Shown: positions 24,490-33,244 of the stretch, piece after piece
Numbering within the stretch: position 1 is the stretch's first letter
How the letters are laid out: each line of letters begins with the position of its first letter
Assembly: GCA_902783035.1 (NCBI GenBank)
Contig: CACZPK010000086.1
Location: forward strand, 1 to 64,000
DNA length: 64,000 bases
Origin: Oscillospiraceae bacterium
GTDB lineage: Bacteria > Bacillota > Clostridia > Oscillospirales > Oscillospiraceae
Direction: 5' to 3'
Notes under the pieces: model-generated
The model's database searches: none
What the model was told of the DNA's origin: nothing
What the model saw: only the letters and a program-made list of their open reading frames with translations
Made by a program: the position numbers and the translations under genes

Positions 24490-26966
24490 GGCTCTCCTTT
24501 TCGACCCGCGGCTGGGACTTCGGCTGGGACGAAGCGCTGAAGCTGGCACAGGAAATGGATTTCTCCGGCGTGGAGCTTTACAATGTGCAGAACGTTCCGG
24601 CGCTGACCGAACGCGGCGGCGCGTTCCACAAGTACAATGTCGCCGCCACCGTGCGCGCACTGCGCGATCAGCAACTTGTACTTCCTTGTCTCGATACGTC
24701 CTGTGATGTTTCATCAGACGCAGATTGTATACCGATTCTGAGTGAGTTGTTGACACTTGCCGCCGATGCCCGTGCGCCCTATGTTTCCGTGATCGCGCAT
24801 GAGGACAACGAAGCGCGCGTTCGCACATGTCTGGACGCATTGCTGCCTCTGGCGGAGCGCAGCGGCGTGACGCTGCTGCTCAAAACCAGCGGGATCTTTT
24901 CCGATACCGCGCGGCTGCGCGCGCTGCTGGACGACTACGCCAGCGACAACCTCGGCGCGCTCTGGCACATGCACCACCCCTATCGTGACCGCGGTGAAAG
25001 CCCGGACACAACGATCAAAAATCTCGGTGCCTATGTCCGTCACGTTCACCTGCGCGACAGTGACGACGCGGATACCTACAACCTTGTCGGCGAGGGGACG
25101 CTCCCCATCGCGGCGCTGATGCGCGCGCTCGGCTCGATCGACTACGACGGTTTCATTTCGCTGGAGTGGAAACCGGAATGGATGGACGACCTGCGCGATC
25201 CCGAGGTCATCTTCCCCCATTTTGTCAACTACATGAGCCGCTTTGAAAACACGCGCGGCAAGAAAAAAAGCCTCTACTTCAACCATGACGGCACGGGGCA
25301 GTACGTCTGGAAAAAAGACGAGCTGATCCCGCTGACCTTTGCGCGGGTATTGGACCGCATGGTCGAGGAATTCCCCGACCAGTACGCATTCAAGTATACG
25401 ACGCTGGACTATACACGTACCTATGAGCAGTTCCGCGACGATGTGGACAACTTTGCCCGTGCGCTCATGTCGCTGGGCGTTCGCGCCGGGAGCAAGGTCA
25501 CGGTCTGGATGACAAACGTGCCGGCATGGTACATCACCTTCTGGGCGGCTGCAAAGCTCGGCGCGGTACTCGTGACGATGAACACCGCCTACAAGATCCA
25601 CGAGGCGGAATATCTGCTGCGGCAGAGCGACACGCATACGCTGGTGATGATCGACGGTGCGCTCGATTCCGACTATGCGGGCATCATCAACGAGCTCTGT
25701 CCCGAAATTGCCGGGACGAAGGCGGGAGAACCGCTCCACTGCAAGCGCCTGCCCTTCCTGCGCAACGTCGTCACCGTCGGGTTCCGCCAGCCGGGCTGCC
25801 TTACCTTCGACGAGGCCATGGCGCGCGCGGACATGACCGCCCCCGAAGCGCTTGCGCACATGGCGGAGCATGTGCGGCCCGACGACGTATGCAACATGCA
25901 GTATACCTCCGGCACAACAGGGTTTCCTAAAGGCGTGATGCTGACGCACTACAATGTCGTCAACAACGGCAAGTGTATCGGTGACCGCATGGGTTTGAGC
26001 ACCGCAGACCGCATGATGATCCAGGTGCCCATGTTCCACTGCTTCGGCATGACGCTGTCCATGACCGCCGCGATGACCCACGGCGCAACCATGTGCCCCA
26101 TGCCCTACTTCTCCGCAAAGTCCTCGCTTGCCTGTATTGACAAAGAGAAGATCACCTGTTTCAACGGCGTGCCGACCATGTTCATCGCCATGTTCAACCA
26201 CCCCGACTACCGTAAGACGGACTTCTCGCATATGCGCACGGGCATTATGGCCGGTTCGGGCTGCCCGCCGGAGCTGATGAAGCGCGCGGCACAGCCGGAT
26301 GAGATGCACATGACGGGTATCGTCTCCGTCTACGGGCAAACCGAGTGTGCCCCCGGCAACACCATGTCGTCCTGGACCGATCCGCTGGATGTGCGCACGG
26401 AAACCGTCGGCTACGCCTTCCCGCATGTCCGCTGCAAGGTGATCGACCCCGAGACGGGGGAAGAGGTCCCCGACGGGCAAAACGGCGAATTCTGCGCCAA
26501 AGGCTATAACCAGATGAAGGGTTACTACAAAATGCCTGACGCCACAGGCGACACCATCGACGCGGATGGCTGGCTGCACTCCGGCGACCTTGCCTGCCGC
26601 GACGAAAACGGCAACTTCCGCATCACGGGGCGTCTCAAGGATATGATCATCCGCGGCGGCGAAAACATCTATCCCAAGGAGCTGGAGGAATTCCTCTATA
26701 CCCACGAGGCGGTGAAGGATGTGCAAGTCATCGGCGTGCCGGACGAAAAGTACGGCGAGGAAGCGATGGCGTGCATCGTGCGCCGCGAAGGCAGCACTGC
26801 CACGGTGGATGAGATCCGGGACTTCTGCATCGAACGCCTGGCCCGCCACAAGGTCCCCAAGTACATCGAGTTCGTCGACTCCTTCCCGATGAACGCTGCC
26901 GGCAAGGTGCTCAAGTATAAGATGCGCGAGGACGCAGCCAAACGTCTCGGGCTCACCAAGGACTAA
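24486..26966 (+). CDS. Fusion: sugar-isomerase-like TIM barrel + acyl-CoA synthetase (AMP-binding)
   Basis: 826 residues. Residues 1 to about 265 resemble the xylose isomerase-like/AP endonuclease 2 barrel (LSFSTRGWDFGWDEALKLA, HVHLRDSDD, VGEGTLPI). From about 275 on it is a complete ANL adenylating enzyme: P-loop YTSGTTGFPKG near 474, YGQTE near 613, GWLHSGDL near 694 and the catalytic Lys in AAGKVLK near 805. The barrel's usual first metal-ligand Glu seems replaced (LLLKTS), so it may not be catalytic. Likely activates a carboxylic acid to its CoA thioester. Translationally coupled to the LeuA-like gene. The substrate is unknown. Confidence 0.85.
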   Translation: MRLSFSTRGWDFGWDEALKLAQEMDFSGVELYNVQNVPALTERGGAFHKYNVAATVRALRDQQLVLPCLDTSCDVSSDADCIPILSELLTLAADARAPYVSVIAHEDNEARVRTCLDALLPLAERSGVTLLLKTSGIFSDTARLRALLDDYASDNLGALWHMHHPYRDRGESPDTTIKNLGAYVRHVHLRDSDDADTYNLVGEGTLPIAALMRALGSIDYDGFISLEWKPEWMDDLRDPEVIFPHFVNYMSRFENTRGKKKSLYFNHDGTGQYVWKKDELIPLTFARVLDRMVEEFPDQYAFKYTTLDYTRTYEQFRDDVDNFARALMSLGVRAGSKVTVWMTNVPAWYITFWAAAKLGAVLVTMNTAYKIHEAEYLLRQSDTHTLVMIDGALDSDYAGIINELCPEIAGTKAGEPLHCKRLPFLRNVVTVGFRQPGCLTFDEAMARADMTAPEALAHMAEHVRPDDVCNMQYTSGTTGFPKGVMLTHYNVVNNGKCIGDRMGLSTADRMMIQVPMFHCFGMTLSMTAAMTHGATMCPMPYFSAKSSLACIDKEKITCFNGVPTMFIAMFNHPDYRKTDFSHMRTGIMAGSGCPPELMKRAAQPDEMHMTGIVSVYGQTECAPGNTMSSWTDPLDVRTETVGYAFPHVRCKVIDPETGEEVPDGQNGEFCAKGYNQMKGYYKMPDATGDTIDADGWLHSGDLACRDENGNFRITGRLKDMIIRGGENIYPKELEEFLYTHEAVKDVQVIGVPDEKYGEEAMACIVRREGSTATVDEIRDFCIERLARHKVPKYIEFVDSFPMNAAGKVLKYKMREDAAKRLGLTKD

Positions 26967-27034
26967 CTTTGTCGACAAATGGTATATTTTGCATTTTATC
27001 GTCCTATATGTAATCAACTGTAGAGGAGAAAACC

Positions 27035-30000
27035 ATGGATCAGCACAAAAATTTCGTCACCATGGACGGCAACGAGGCAGCCGCAACCATGGCATATCCC
27101 TTCACGGAGATCGCCGCGATCTATCCCATTACGCCGTCCAGCCCCATGGCCGGCATGACCGACGCGTGGAGCGCAAAGGGGCGCAAAAATCTCTTTGGAC
27201 AGAGCGTAACCCTGACGGAGATGCAAAGTGAGGCGGGCGCCATCGGCGCGGTACACGGTGCGCTCCAGACCGGCGCGCTTTCCACCAGCTTCACATCCTC
27301 GCAGGGGTTGATGCTGATGATTCCGGTGCTTTACCGCATCGCGGGCGAGCGCCTGCCCGCCGTGCTGCACGTCGCGTCCCGCACCGTCGGCACCCATGCC
27401 ATGAGCATCTTCGGCGATCACAGCGACGTCATGGCCTGCCGCCAGACCGGGTTTGCGCTGCTCTCCTCGGGCAGCGTGCAGGAGGTCGCCGACCTTGCCG
27501 CCGTCGCACACCTTGCCGCCATCGAAAGCAGCATTCCGTTTTTGCACTTCTTCGACGGTTTCCGCACCTCGCACGAGATCAACAAGATCGAGCTGCCGGA
27601 TCGGGACGCCATCCTCGGCCTGCTCGACCGCAAGGCGCTCAAGGCGTTCAAGGACCGCGCGCTCAATCCCGAACACCCGACGCTGCGCAACACCGTGCAA
27701 AACGGCGACGTCTACTTTCAGGTGCGCGAGGCAAACAACCCCGACTACGCAGCCTTGCCCGATGTGGTAGAGCGCTACTTTGACAAGGTAAGCGCCTTGA
27801 CAGGACGCACATACCACCTTTTCAACTACTACGGCGATGCGCAGGCTACCGACGTGATCGTTGCCATGGGTTCCGTCTCCGGTACGGCACACGAAGCAGT
27901 GGACGCCCTGCGTGCGCAGGGACGCAAGGTCGGCTTCTTGCAGGTACACCTCTACCGCCCGTTCTCCATCGAGCATTTTCTCAAGGCGCTGCCGGAGAGC
28001 GTGGAGCGCGTCGCGGTGCTTGACCGCTGCAAGGACATGGGTGCGTTGGGCGAGCCGCTGTGCGAAGACGTCTGCACCGCGCTCATGCGTGCCGGACGCA
28101 GCATCCGTGTCGTCGGCGGACGCTATGGCCTTTCGTCCAAGGACACCGATCCCGCGCAACTCGTCGCCGTGTTCGACAATCTGGTGTCAACCAATCCCAT
28201 AAGCGGGTTTACGATTGGTATTGCAGACGATGTGACGCATCTTTCGCTGCCTGTTCAGCCCTTCTCGCACCCCGATCCGGAAACGGTATCGTGCAAATTC
28301 TGGGGTCTTGGCGGCGACGGCACCGTGGGCGCCAACCACAACACCATCCGCATCATCAACGAAACGACGCCCAAATACGGACAGGCATATTTTGAGTACG
28401 ACTCAAAGAAATCCTTCGGCGTGACGAAATCGCACCTGCGTTTTTCCTCTCATCCCATTGAGAGCAGCTACTACGTCAAGCGCGCTGACTTTGTTGCCTG
28501 TCACAACCCGACCTTCATCAATCAGTACGATGTGGCGGAGGAGCTCAAGGACGGCGGTACGCTGCTGCTCAATTGCCAGTGGAAGCCCGAAGAGCTGGAA
28601 GAGAAGCTCTCCGCGCGCGTCAAGCGCGTGCTGGCGGCCAAGCATGCGCAGCTCTATATCATCGATGCGACCGCCATCGCGGAAAAGCTGGGGCTGGGCA
28701 GCCATACGAACACCGTGCTGCAGTCGGCGTTCTTCTCGCTCATGGAGATCATTCCCCGCGACGAGGCGCTCGGTGAGATGAAAAGCGCCGCCCGCAAGGC
28801 ATACTTTGCCAAGGGCGACGAGGTGATTGCCAAGAACATTGCCGCCATCGACGCGGGCGCGGACGCCCCGGTCCGCATCGACGTTCCCGCCGCGTGGGCG
28901 GAGGCAGCGGATATCCCGGCTGATGATGCGGCGCTGCCCGCTGTGGTGAAGAACATTCTCTTCCCCATCAATCGTCAAAAGGGCGACGATCTGCCCGTGA
29001 GCACCTTCCGCGATTACAAGGACGGCCACATTGACATGGGTCTGACCGCCTTTGAAAAGCGCGGGATCGCCACCCACATTCCGCGCTGGGATGCGGAAAA
29101 GTGCATCCAGTGCAACCGCTGCGCACTGGTCTGTCCGCACGCGGTCATCCGTCCGTACCTGCTCTCCGGCGAAGAGAAAACCTCTGCTCCCGAAGGGTTT
29201 ACCACGGTCCCCGCGAATGGCGCCGCCAAGGGTTATCACTTTACGATGCAGGTTTCCGATCTGGACTGCACGGGCTGCGGTTCCTGCGCTTCGGTTTGCC
29301 CCGCAAAGGAAAAGGCGCTCACCATGACCCCCGCCGTCTTTACGGATGAACGGCGCGCGTGCTGGGACTATGCCCTCTCGCTCTCGGACAAGGGCGACCT
29401 TTTCGACCCCTACACCATCAAGGGCAGCCAGTTCCGCCAGCCGCTGGTGGAGTTCTCCGCCGCCTGCGCGGGCTGCGGCGAAACGCCCTATGCCAAGCTG
29501 CTCACGCAGCTTTTCGGCGAGCGCGTCTACTGGGCGAACGGCACGGGCTGCTCGCAGGCATGGGGCGCACCGATGCCCGGCATCCCCTACACGCTGAGCA
29601 AACGCGGTTTCGGCGTGGCATGGACCAACAGCCTCTTTGAAAACAATGCCGAGTTGACGCTGGGCATGTTTCTTTCCGTCCGCCAGCAGCGTGAAAACGT
29701 CAAGGCAAAGGTGGAGGCGTATCTCAATGAAAGCGGCAGCTCCGCGGCGCGCGCATGGCTGGACGCCTACGACGATTTTGAAGTTTCCCGCCGCGCGAGC
29801 GACGCACTGATTGCGGAACTGAAGTCTGCTCCCGGCGCGCTTGCGGCGGAAATTTTGGAGCGGCGCGACCAACTCGCCAAGAAGACCTTCTGGATGTATG
29901 GCGGCGACGGCTGGGCATACGACATCGGTTTTGGCGGTCTTGACCACGTTGTTGCCAGCGGTGAAGATATCAATGTGTTCGTCATTGACACGGAAGTTTA

Positions 30001-30529
30001 CTCCAACACCGGCGGACAAAGCTCCAAAGCAACGCCGCTGGGCGCGGTGGCACAATTCGCCTCTTCCGGCAAAAAGAGCCGCAAGAAGGATCTGGGCGCG
30101 ATCTTCCGCACCTACGGCAACGTCTATGTCGCGCAGGTCGCCATGGGCGCCGATCCCAACCAGCTCATCCGCGCCGTCAAGGAGGCGGAGGCGCACAAAG
30201 GCCCGTCCGTGATCGTGGCGTACACCCCTTGCTCTGCACACGGCATCAAGGCCGGTATGGCAAACGTGCAGGCGGAGATGAAGCGCGCGGTGGACGCGGG
30301 CTACTGGCTGTTGTACCGCTACGACCCCGAGAAAGAACAGCCGATGACCGTGGATTCCAAAGCGCCCGCCATGGATTATGAAGAGTTTCTCGACGGCGAG
30401 ACGCGCTACGCCGCGCTCAAGCGCACATTCCCGGAAAACGCCAAAACGCTCTTCGCCGCAGCCAGCCGCGAGGCAGGCGAACGCTATCGCGAATACAAGC
30501 AGCAAGAGCAGTTTACCAAAGAGGTCTGA
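27035..30529 (+). CDS. nifJ: Pyruvate:ferredoxin (flavodoxin) oxidoreductase
   Basis: 1164-residue homodimeric PFOR that converts pyruvate and CoA to acetyl-CoA, CO2 and reduced ferredoxin. In order: pyruvate-binding domain I (YPITPSSPMAG), domain II, the CoA-binding region, a two-cluster ferredoxin domain (CIQCNRCALVCPH near 690, CTGCGSCASVCP near 745), the CAGCGETPY cluster motif near 811 and the TPP-binding domain (GGDGWAYDIGFGGLDH). Complete, with an AGAGGAG ribosome site. It starts 68 bases after the acyl-CoA synthetase gene with no terminator between, so T-box read-through may reach it. Confidence 0.97.
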   Translation: MDQHKNFVTMDGNEAAATMAYPFTEIAAIYPITPSSPMAGMTDAWSAKGRKNLFGQSVTLTEMQSEAGAIGAVHGALQTGALSTSFTSSQGLMLMIPVLYRIAGERLPAVLHVASRTVGTHAMSIFGDHSDVMACRQTGFALLSSGSVQEVADLAAVAHLAAIESSIPFLHFFDGFRTSHEINKIELPDRDAILGLLDRKALKAFKDRALNPEHPTLRNTVQNGDVYFQVREANNPDYAALPDVVERYFDKVSALTGRTYHLFNYYGDAQATDVIVAMGSVSGTAHEAVDALRAQGRKVGFLQVHLYRPFSIEHFLKALPESVERVAVLDRCKDMGALGEPLCEDVCTALMRAGRSIRVVGGRYGLSSKDTDPAQLVAVFDNLVSTNPISGFTIGIADDVTHLSLPVQPFSHPDPETVSCKFWGLGGDGTVGANHNTIRIINETTPKYGQAYFEYDSKKSFGVTKSHLRFSSHPIESSYYVKRADFVACHNPTFINQYDVAEELKDGGTLLLNCQWKPEELEEKLSARVKRVLAAKHAQLYIIDATAIAEKLGLGSHTNTVLQSAFFSLMEIIPRDEALGEMKSAARKAYFAKGDEVIAKNIAAIDAGADAPVRIDVPAAWAEAADIPADDAALPAVVKNILFPINRQKGDDLPVSTFRDYKDGHIDMGLTAFEKRGIATHIPRWDAEKCIQCNRCALVCPHAVIRPYLLSGEEKTSAPEGFTTVPANGAAKGYHFTMQVSDLDCTGCGSCASVCPAKEKALTMTPAVFTDERRACWDYALSLSDKGDLFDPYTIKGSQFRQPLVEFSAACAGCGETPYAKLLTQLFGERVYWANGTGCSQAWGAPMPGIPYTLSKRGFGVAWTNSLFENNAELTLGMFLSVRQQRENVKAKVEAYLNESGSSAARAWLDAYDDFEVSRRASDALIAELKSAPGALAAEILERRDQLAKKTFWMYGGDGWAYDIGFGGLDHVVASGEDINVFVIDTEVYSNTGGQSSKATPLGAVAQFASSGKKSRKKDLGAIFRTYGNVYVAQVAMGADPNQLIRAVKEAEAHKGPSVIVAYTPCSAHGIKAGMANVQAEMKRAVDAGYWLLYRYDPEKEQPMTVDSKAPAMDYEEFLDGETRYAALKRTFPENAKTLFAAASREAGERYREYKQQEQFTKEV

Positions 30530-30632
30530 CGGCGCGCAGGGAAAACGCCTTGCCGGGAACGGCAGAATGCCCGGATTCGCTTCCTCGTCCCCTGTAAAGC
30601 CGGCATCCTGTAAAGTCGACGTCCATCCAATC

Positions 30633-30665
30633 AGCATCCCGCGCCAAACAGTGCGGGATGCTTTT
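30633..30665 (+). terminator. Terminator of the PFOR gene
   Basis: 10-bp stem AGCATCCCGC with its complement (30633-30642, 30653-30662), loop of ten, followed by UUUU. It lies 100 bases after the stop. The region 30530-30632 holds nothing else I can identify. Confidence 0.8.
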
Positions 30666-30720
30666 CTATTTGCTCGCATTCGGTTCGGTTTCTATCGCCT
30701 TTCAGTCAAAATGCAGGCAA

Positions 30721-30753
30721 AAACGCCCCATCAGCGTTTGCTGATGGGACGTT
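30721..30753 (-). terminator. Terminator of bioB-bioY
   Basis: 13-bp stem with one G-U (30724-30736 with 30741-30753), tetraloop GTTT. It is followed leftward by a U-run (A-run at 30719-30724 on the plus strand). Confidence 0.85.
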
Positions 30754-30787
30754 CCTATACAAGATGGTATATGTTTGTAAACTGCCT

Positions 30788-31354
30788 TTAGTTTGTCAAC
30801 ATTCCAGCCTTTTGCAGCCTTTCCCGCAGGGTAGGACCGATGAGCATGGCCAGCACGATCTTACCGATGTCGCCGGGAATGAACGGAAACACGGCCAGAC
30901 TCAACGCCGAAATGGGCGCCATATCCGCCACATGGCAGAACCATGCGGTGCCGAGGACGTAGCATACCAGCGTCCCCAGCGCCATGCCGGCAAAGTGAAC
31001 TGCGCGCTTTTGCGAACGCTCGATGGCAAGCCCGCCGATGACCGCCATAGGAAGGAACCCGATGATGTAACCGCCCGTCGGTCCCAGCAGTCTTCCCGCT
31101 CCGGCGGTAAAGCCGGCAAAAACAGGCGCGCCAAACAGCCCGAGCAGCAGGTAGACCAGATAGCTCACCGTCCCCGCCTTCCACCCGAGCAAATACAGGG
31201 AAAAGTAGATCGCAAGGTTCGTCAGCGAGATCGGAACCGGACCGATGGGCAGCGCCAACGGCGCCAATACGCAGGTTACAGCCGCCATAACGGCAGTGGC
31301 GGTCATGGTGTAAAGTTTGCTCCGCCGGGCAGGCGCAGCGACAGGTTCAACCAT
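30788..31354 (-). CDS. bioY: Biotin transporter S component BioY
   Basis: 188-residue membrane protein with six helices, the substrate-specific component of an ECF-type biotin importer. The GPVPISLTN and GPTGGYIIGF motifs are the biotin-binding signature of BioY. The energizing EcfA/EcfT subunits are not in the window and are usually shared. It follows bioB by 22 bases in one operon. This pairing of synthase and importer suggests scavenging plus a final conversion step. Confidence 0.94.
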   Translation of the reverse strand: MVEPVAAPARRSKLYTMTATAVMAAVTCVLAPLALPIGPVPISLTNLAIYFSLYLLGWKAGTVSYLVYLLLGLFGAPVFAGFTAGAGRLLGPTGGYIIGFLPMAVIGGLAIERSQKRAVHFAGMALGTLVCYVLGTAWFCHVADMAPISALSLAVFPFIPGDIGKIVLAMLIGPTLRERLQKAGMLTN

Positions 31355-31376
31355 GGTTTACATCCCCTTTCATGAT

Positions 31377-32360
31377 TTACGACTGACCCGGGGCGGGTTT
31401 TACCCTGCGCCCCATATCTGTAAGCATCTTTCGGTCGCTGCGGATCGTGGCGCAGGCGGCGGTGGTAAGCATGTCACCCGTGATGGTCGCCGATGCGCCG
31501 GAACGGAAGGCGCGCTCCCCATCGTTCGTCAACAGGGCACGCCCCGCGGCAAGGCGAATGTTTGCCTCCGGGTTGATGTACCGGAACAGCGCGATGGCGC
31601 GCAGGATGTCCGGCTCCGTCAACCGCGGCAGGTTTTCCAGCGGTGTGCCGGGAATGGGCATCAGGGCGTTGAGCGGAATGGAGTCGATCCCCAGCTCCGC
31701 GAGGTCGAGTGCCATATCCAGCCGATCCTCCCAAGTCTCGCCCATGCCGAGGATACCGCCCGAACAGGCACACATTCCCTCCGCCTTGACCGCGCGGAGC
31801 GTTTCAAGTTTCTGTTCGTAGGTGTGGGTCGTGCAGATATTGGGGAAGTTTCGCCGCGAGGTTTCGATGTTGTGGTGATAGCTGCTCACGCCCGCCTCAT
31901 GCAGACGGTGCAGCTGCTCCGCGGTCAGAAACCCCATTGACGCACACAGGTCGATGTTGGGACATTCCCGGTGCATTGTTTCATAGGCATGCAGCGCACG
32001 CTCAAATTCCACGCCGCTCAGGCTGCGCCCCGCCGTCACGATCGAAAAGCGGTCCACACCCTCGCTCTCATGGATGCGGCAGGCATCCACGATAGTATCC
32101 TCCGGCAGGAAGTCGTAAACCTCGCAATTGGTATGGTTATGCGCGGACTGGGCACAGTATTTGCAGTCTTCGGGACAGCGTCCGCTGCGCCCGTTGATGA
32201 TGGAACAAAGATCGACCTGCTCTCCCACCAATGCCGCGCGAATACGGTCCGCACCGGTGCAGAGCATATCCAGATCTCCGTCCAGCAGCGCGGAGAAGTC
32301 GTCTGTGCGCGTCAGGCGCCGTCCGGCAATGATCTCCTCTGCCAGTTTTAAAAGATCCAT
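31377..32360 (-). CDS. bioB: Biotin synthase
   Basis: 327-residue radical-SAM enzyme inserting sulfur into dethiobiotin. The [4Fe-4S] cysteines are C62, C66 and C69 (CPEDCKYC). The YNHN-like region reads YHHNIETS, and GGILGMGET matches the family. The start at 32358-32360 has an AGGTGAGG ribosome site. No bioA, bioD or bioF is nearby, so dethiobiotin would be imported or made elsewhere. A BirA-like operator overlaps its promoter. Confidence 0.95.
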   Translation of the reverse strand: MDLLKLAEEIIAGRRLTRTDDFSALLDGDLDMLCTGADRIRAALVGEQVDLCSIINGRSGRCPEDCKYCAQSAHNHTNCEVYDFLPEDTIVDACRIHESEGVDRFSIVTAGRSLSGVEFERALHAYETMHRECPNIDLCASMGFLTAEQLHRLHEAGVSSYHHNIETSRRNFPNICTTHTYEQKLETLRAVKAEGMCACSGGILGMGETWEDRLDMALDLAELGIDSIPLNALMPIPGTPLENLPRLTEPDILRAIALFRYINPEANIRLAAGRALLTNDGERAFRSGASATITGDMLTTAACATIRSDRKMLTDMGRRVKPAPGQS

Positions 32361-32383
32361 CCCCTCACCTCTTTCTCGCGCAC

Positions 32384-32436
32384 AGTTTAGCAAATCCGCT
32401 CTCGTTTGTCAACTATATTTTTCTTGCGGTTTACCA
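32384..32436 (-). promoter_or_regulatory. bioB promoter with BirA-like operator
   Basis: TTGACA (32407-32412), 17 bases, TAAACT (32384-32389) on the minus strand. An interrupted palindrome TTGTCAACT-N13-GGTTTACCA (32406-32436) resembles the BirA site TTGTAAACC/GGTTTACAA. It matches 7 of 9 and 8 of 9 positions, but the spacer is one or two bases shorter than the 14-15 I recall. It covers the -35. Confidence 0.6.
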
Positions 32437-32446
32437 TTGGCGTATT

Positions 32447-32478
32447 AAGAAGCTGCCGCCCGCAAGCGGCAGCTTCTT
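32447..32478 (-). terminator. Terminator-like hairpin after nagB
   Basis: Perfect 12-bp stem AAGAAGCTGCCG (32447-32458 with 32467-32478), loop of eight, 20 bases past the nagB stop. The U-run is poor in the leftward direction. Confidence 0.6.
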
Positions 32479-32497
32479 GACAAAGCCGTGTTTGGGT

Positions 32498-33223
32498 TCA
32501 GCACCAGGACAGTGCCGCCTCGTCCGCAACGAGGGTAAAGTTCTTGTGCAGTTGCAGGATCGACGCGGGCACACGCGGCGTCACGGGGCCGAAAAACGCC
32601 TCGTGCACGATCTCTGCCTTTTGCGCGCCGCTGACCACCATGACGACACGCTCCGCCTGCATGATATCGAGAATGCCCATGGTGTAAGCAAAGCGCGGCA
32701 CATCGTCCTCACTTTCAAAAAAGCGCTTGTTTGCCTGAATGGTCGCCTCCGCCAGCGAAACCTTGTGCGTCCCCTTGGTAAAGCTCTCGCCCGGCTCGTT
32801 GAAACCGATATGGCCATTCGGCCCCAGCCCCAGCAGCTGGAGCCCGACTCCCCCAAGGCTGCGTATGATCTTGTCATAGCGGGCGCACTCCTCCCATGCG
32901 TCGTCGTTCGTGCCGTCCGGCAGATGGGTGTTCGCGCGCTCGAGGTTGACATGATCGAAGAATTTCTCGCGCATGAAATGGGCATAGCTTTGCGGATGAT
33001 CCGCCGAAAGTCCCACATACTCATCCAGGTTGACCGTGTGGATGCGGCTGAAGTCGAGGTCGCCCTTTTCGTACCACTTGATGAGCTGGCGGTAAACACC
33101 GATCGGGCTTGAACCGGTGGCAAGCCCCAGAACGCTCTCCGGATGCAAAATGACCTGCGCGGATAGGATATTCGCCGCCTGACGGCTCATATGCTCGTAA
33201 TCCCTTGCCCGAATGATCTCCAT
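32498..33223 (-). CDS. nagB: Glucosamine-6-phosphate deaminase
   Basis: 241-residue enzyme converting glucosamine 6-phosphate to fructose 6-phosphate and ammonia. LATGSSP is the phosphate-binding loop, NLDEYVG holds the catalytic Asp, and GPNGHIGFNEP is the active-site loop in its usual Firmicutes form. Complete. It follows nagA by 21 bases, so the operon carries out the last two steps of N-acetylglucosamine use, for example from mucin or cell-wall recycling. Confidence 0.95.
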   Translation of the reverse strand: MEIIRARDYEHMSRQAANILSAQVILHPESVLGLATGSSPIGVYRQLIKWYEKGDLDFSRIHTVNLDEYVGLSADHPQSYAHFMREKFFDHVNLERANTHLPDGTNDDAWEECARYDKIIRSLGGVGLQLLGLGPNGHIGFNEPGESFTKGTHKVSLAEATIQANKRFFESEDDVPRFAYTMGILDIMQAERVVMVVSGAQKAEIVHEAFFGPVTPRVPASILQLHKNFTLVADEAALSWC

Positions 33224-33244
33224 GACCGTTCCTCCTCTATATTA

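Noticed and set aside
24714..27017. A 767-codon frame antisense to the acyl-CoA synthetase fusion
   Set aside because: It is the complement of a recognisable enzyme, His/Arg/Val-rich, with no start signal. Similar antisense frames oppose PFOR and the 5'-nucleotidase.
26968..27034. TTTGTCGACAAA palindrome before PFOR as a Rex operator
   Set aside because: It lacks the TTGTGA/TTGTTA-N4-inverted layout of Rex sites and is only 12 bp; no supporting promoter was seen.
32820..32850. Apparent loss of a catalytic Asp in NagB (GPNGHIGF instead of GNDGHIAF)
   Set aside because: As far as I recall, Firmicutes NagB proteins carry Asn at this position, so it is normal variation.
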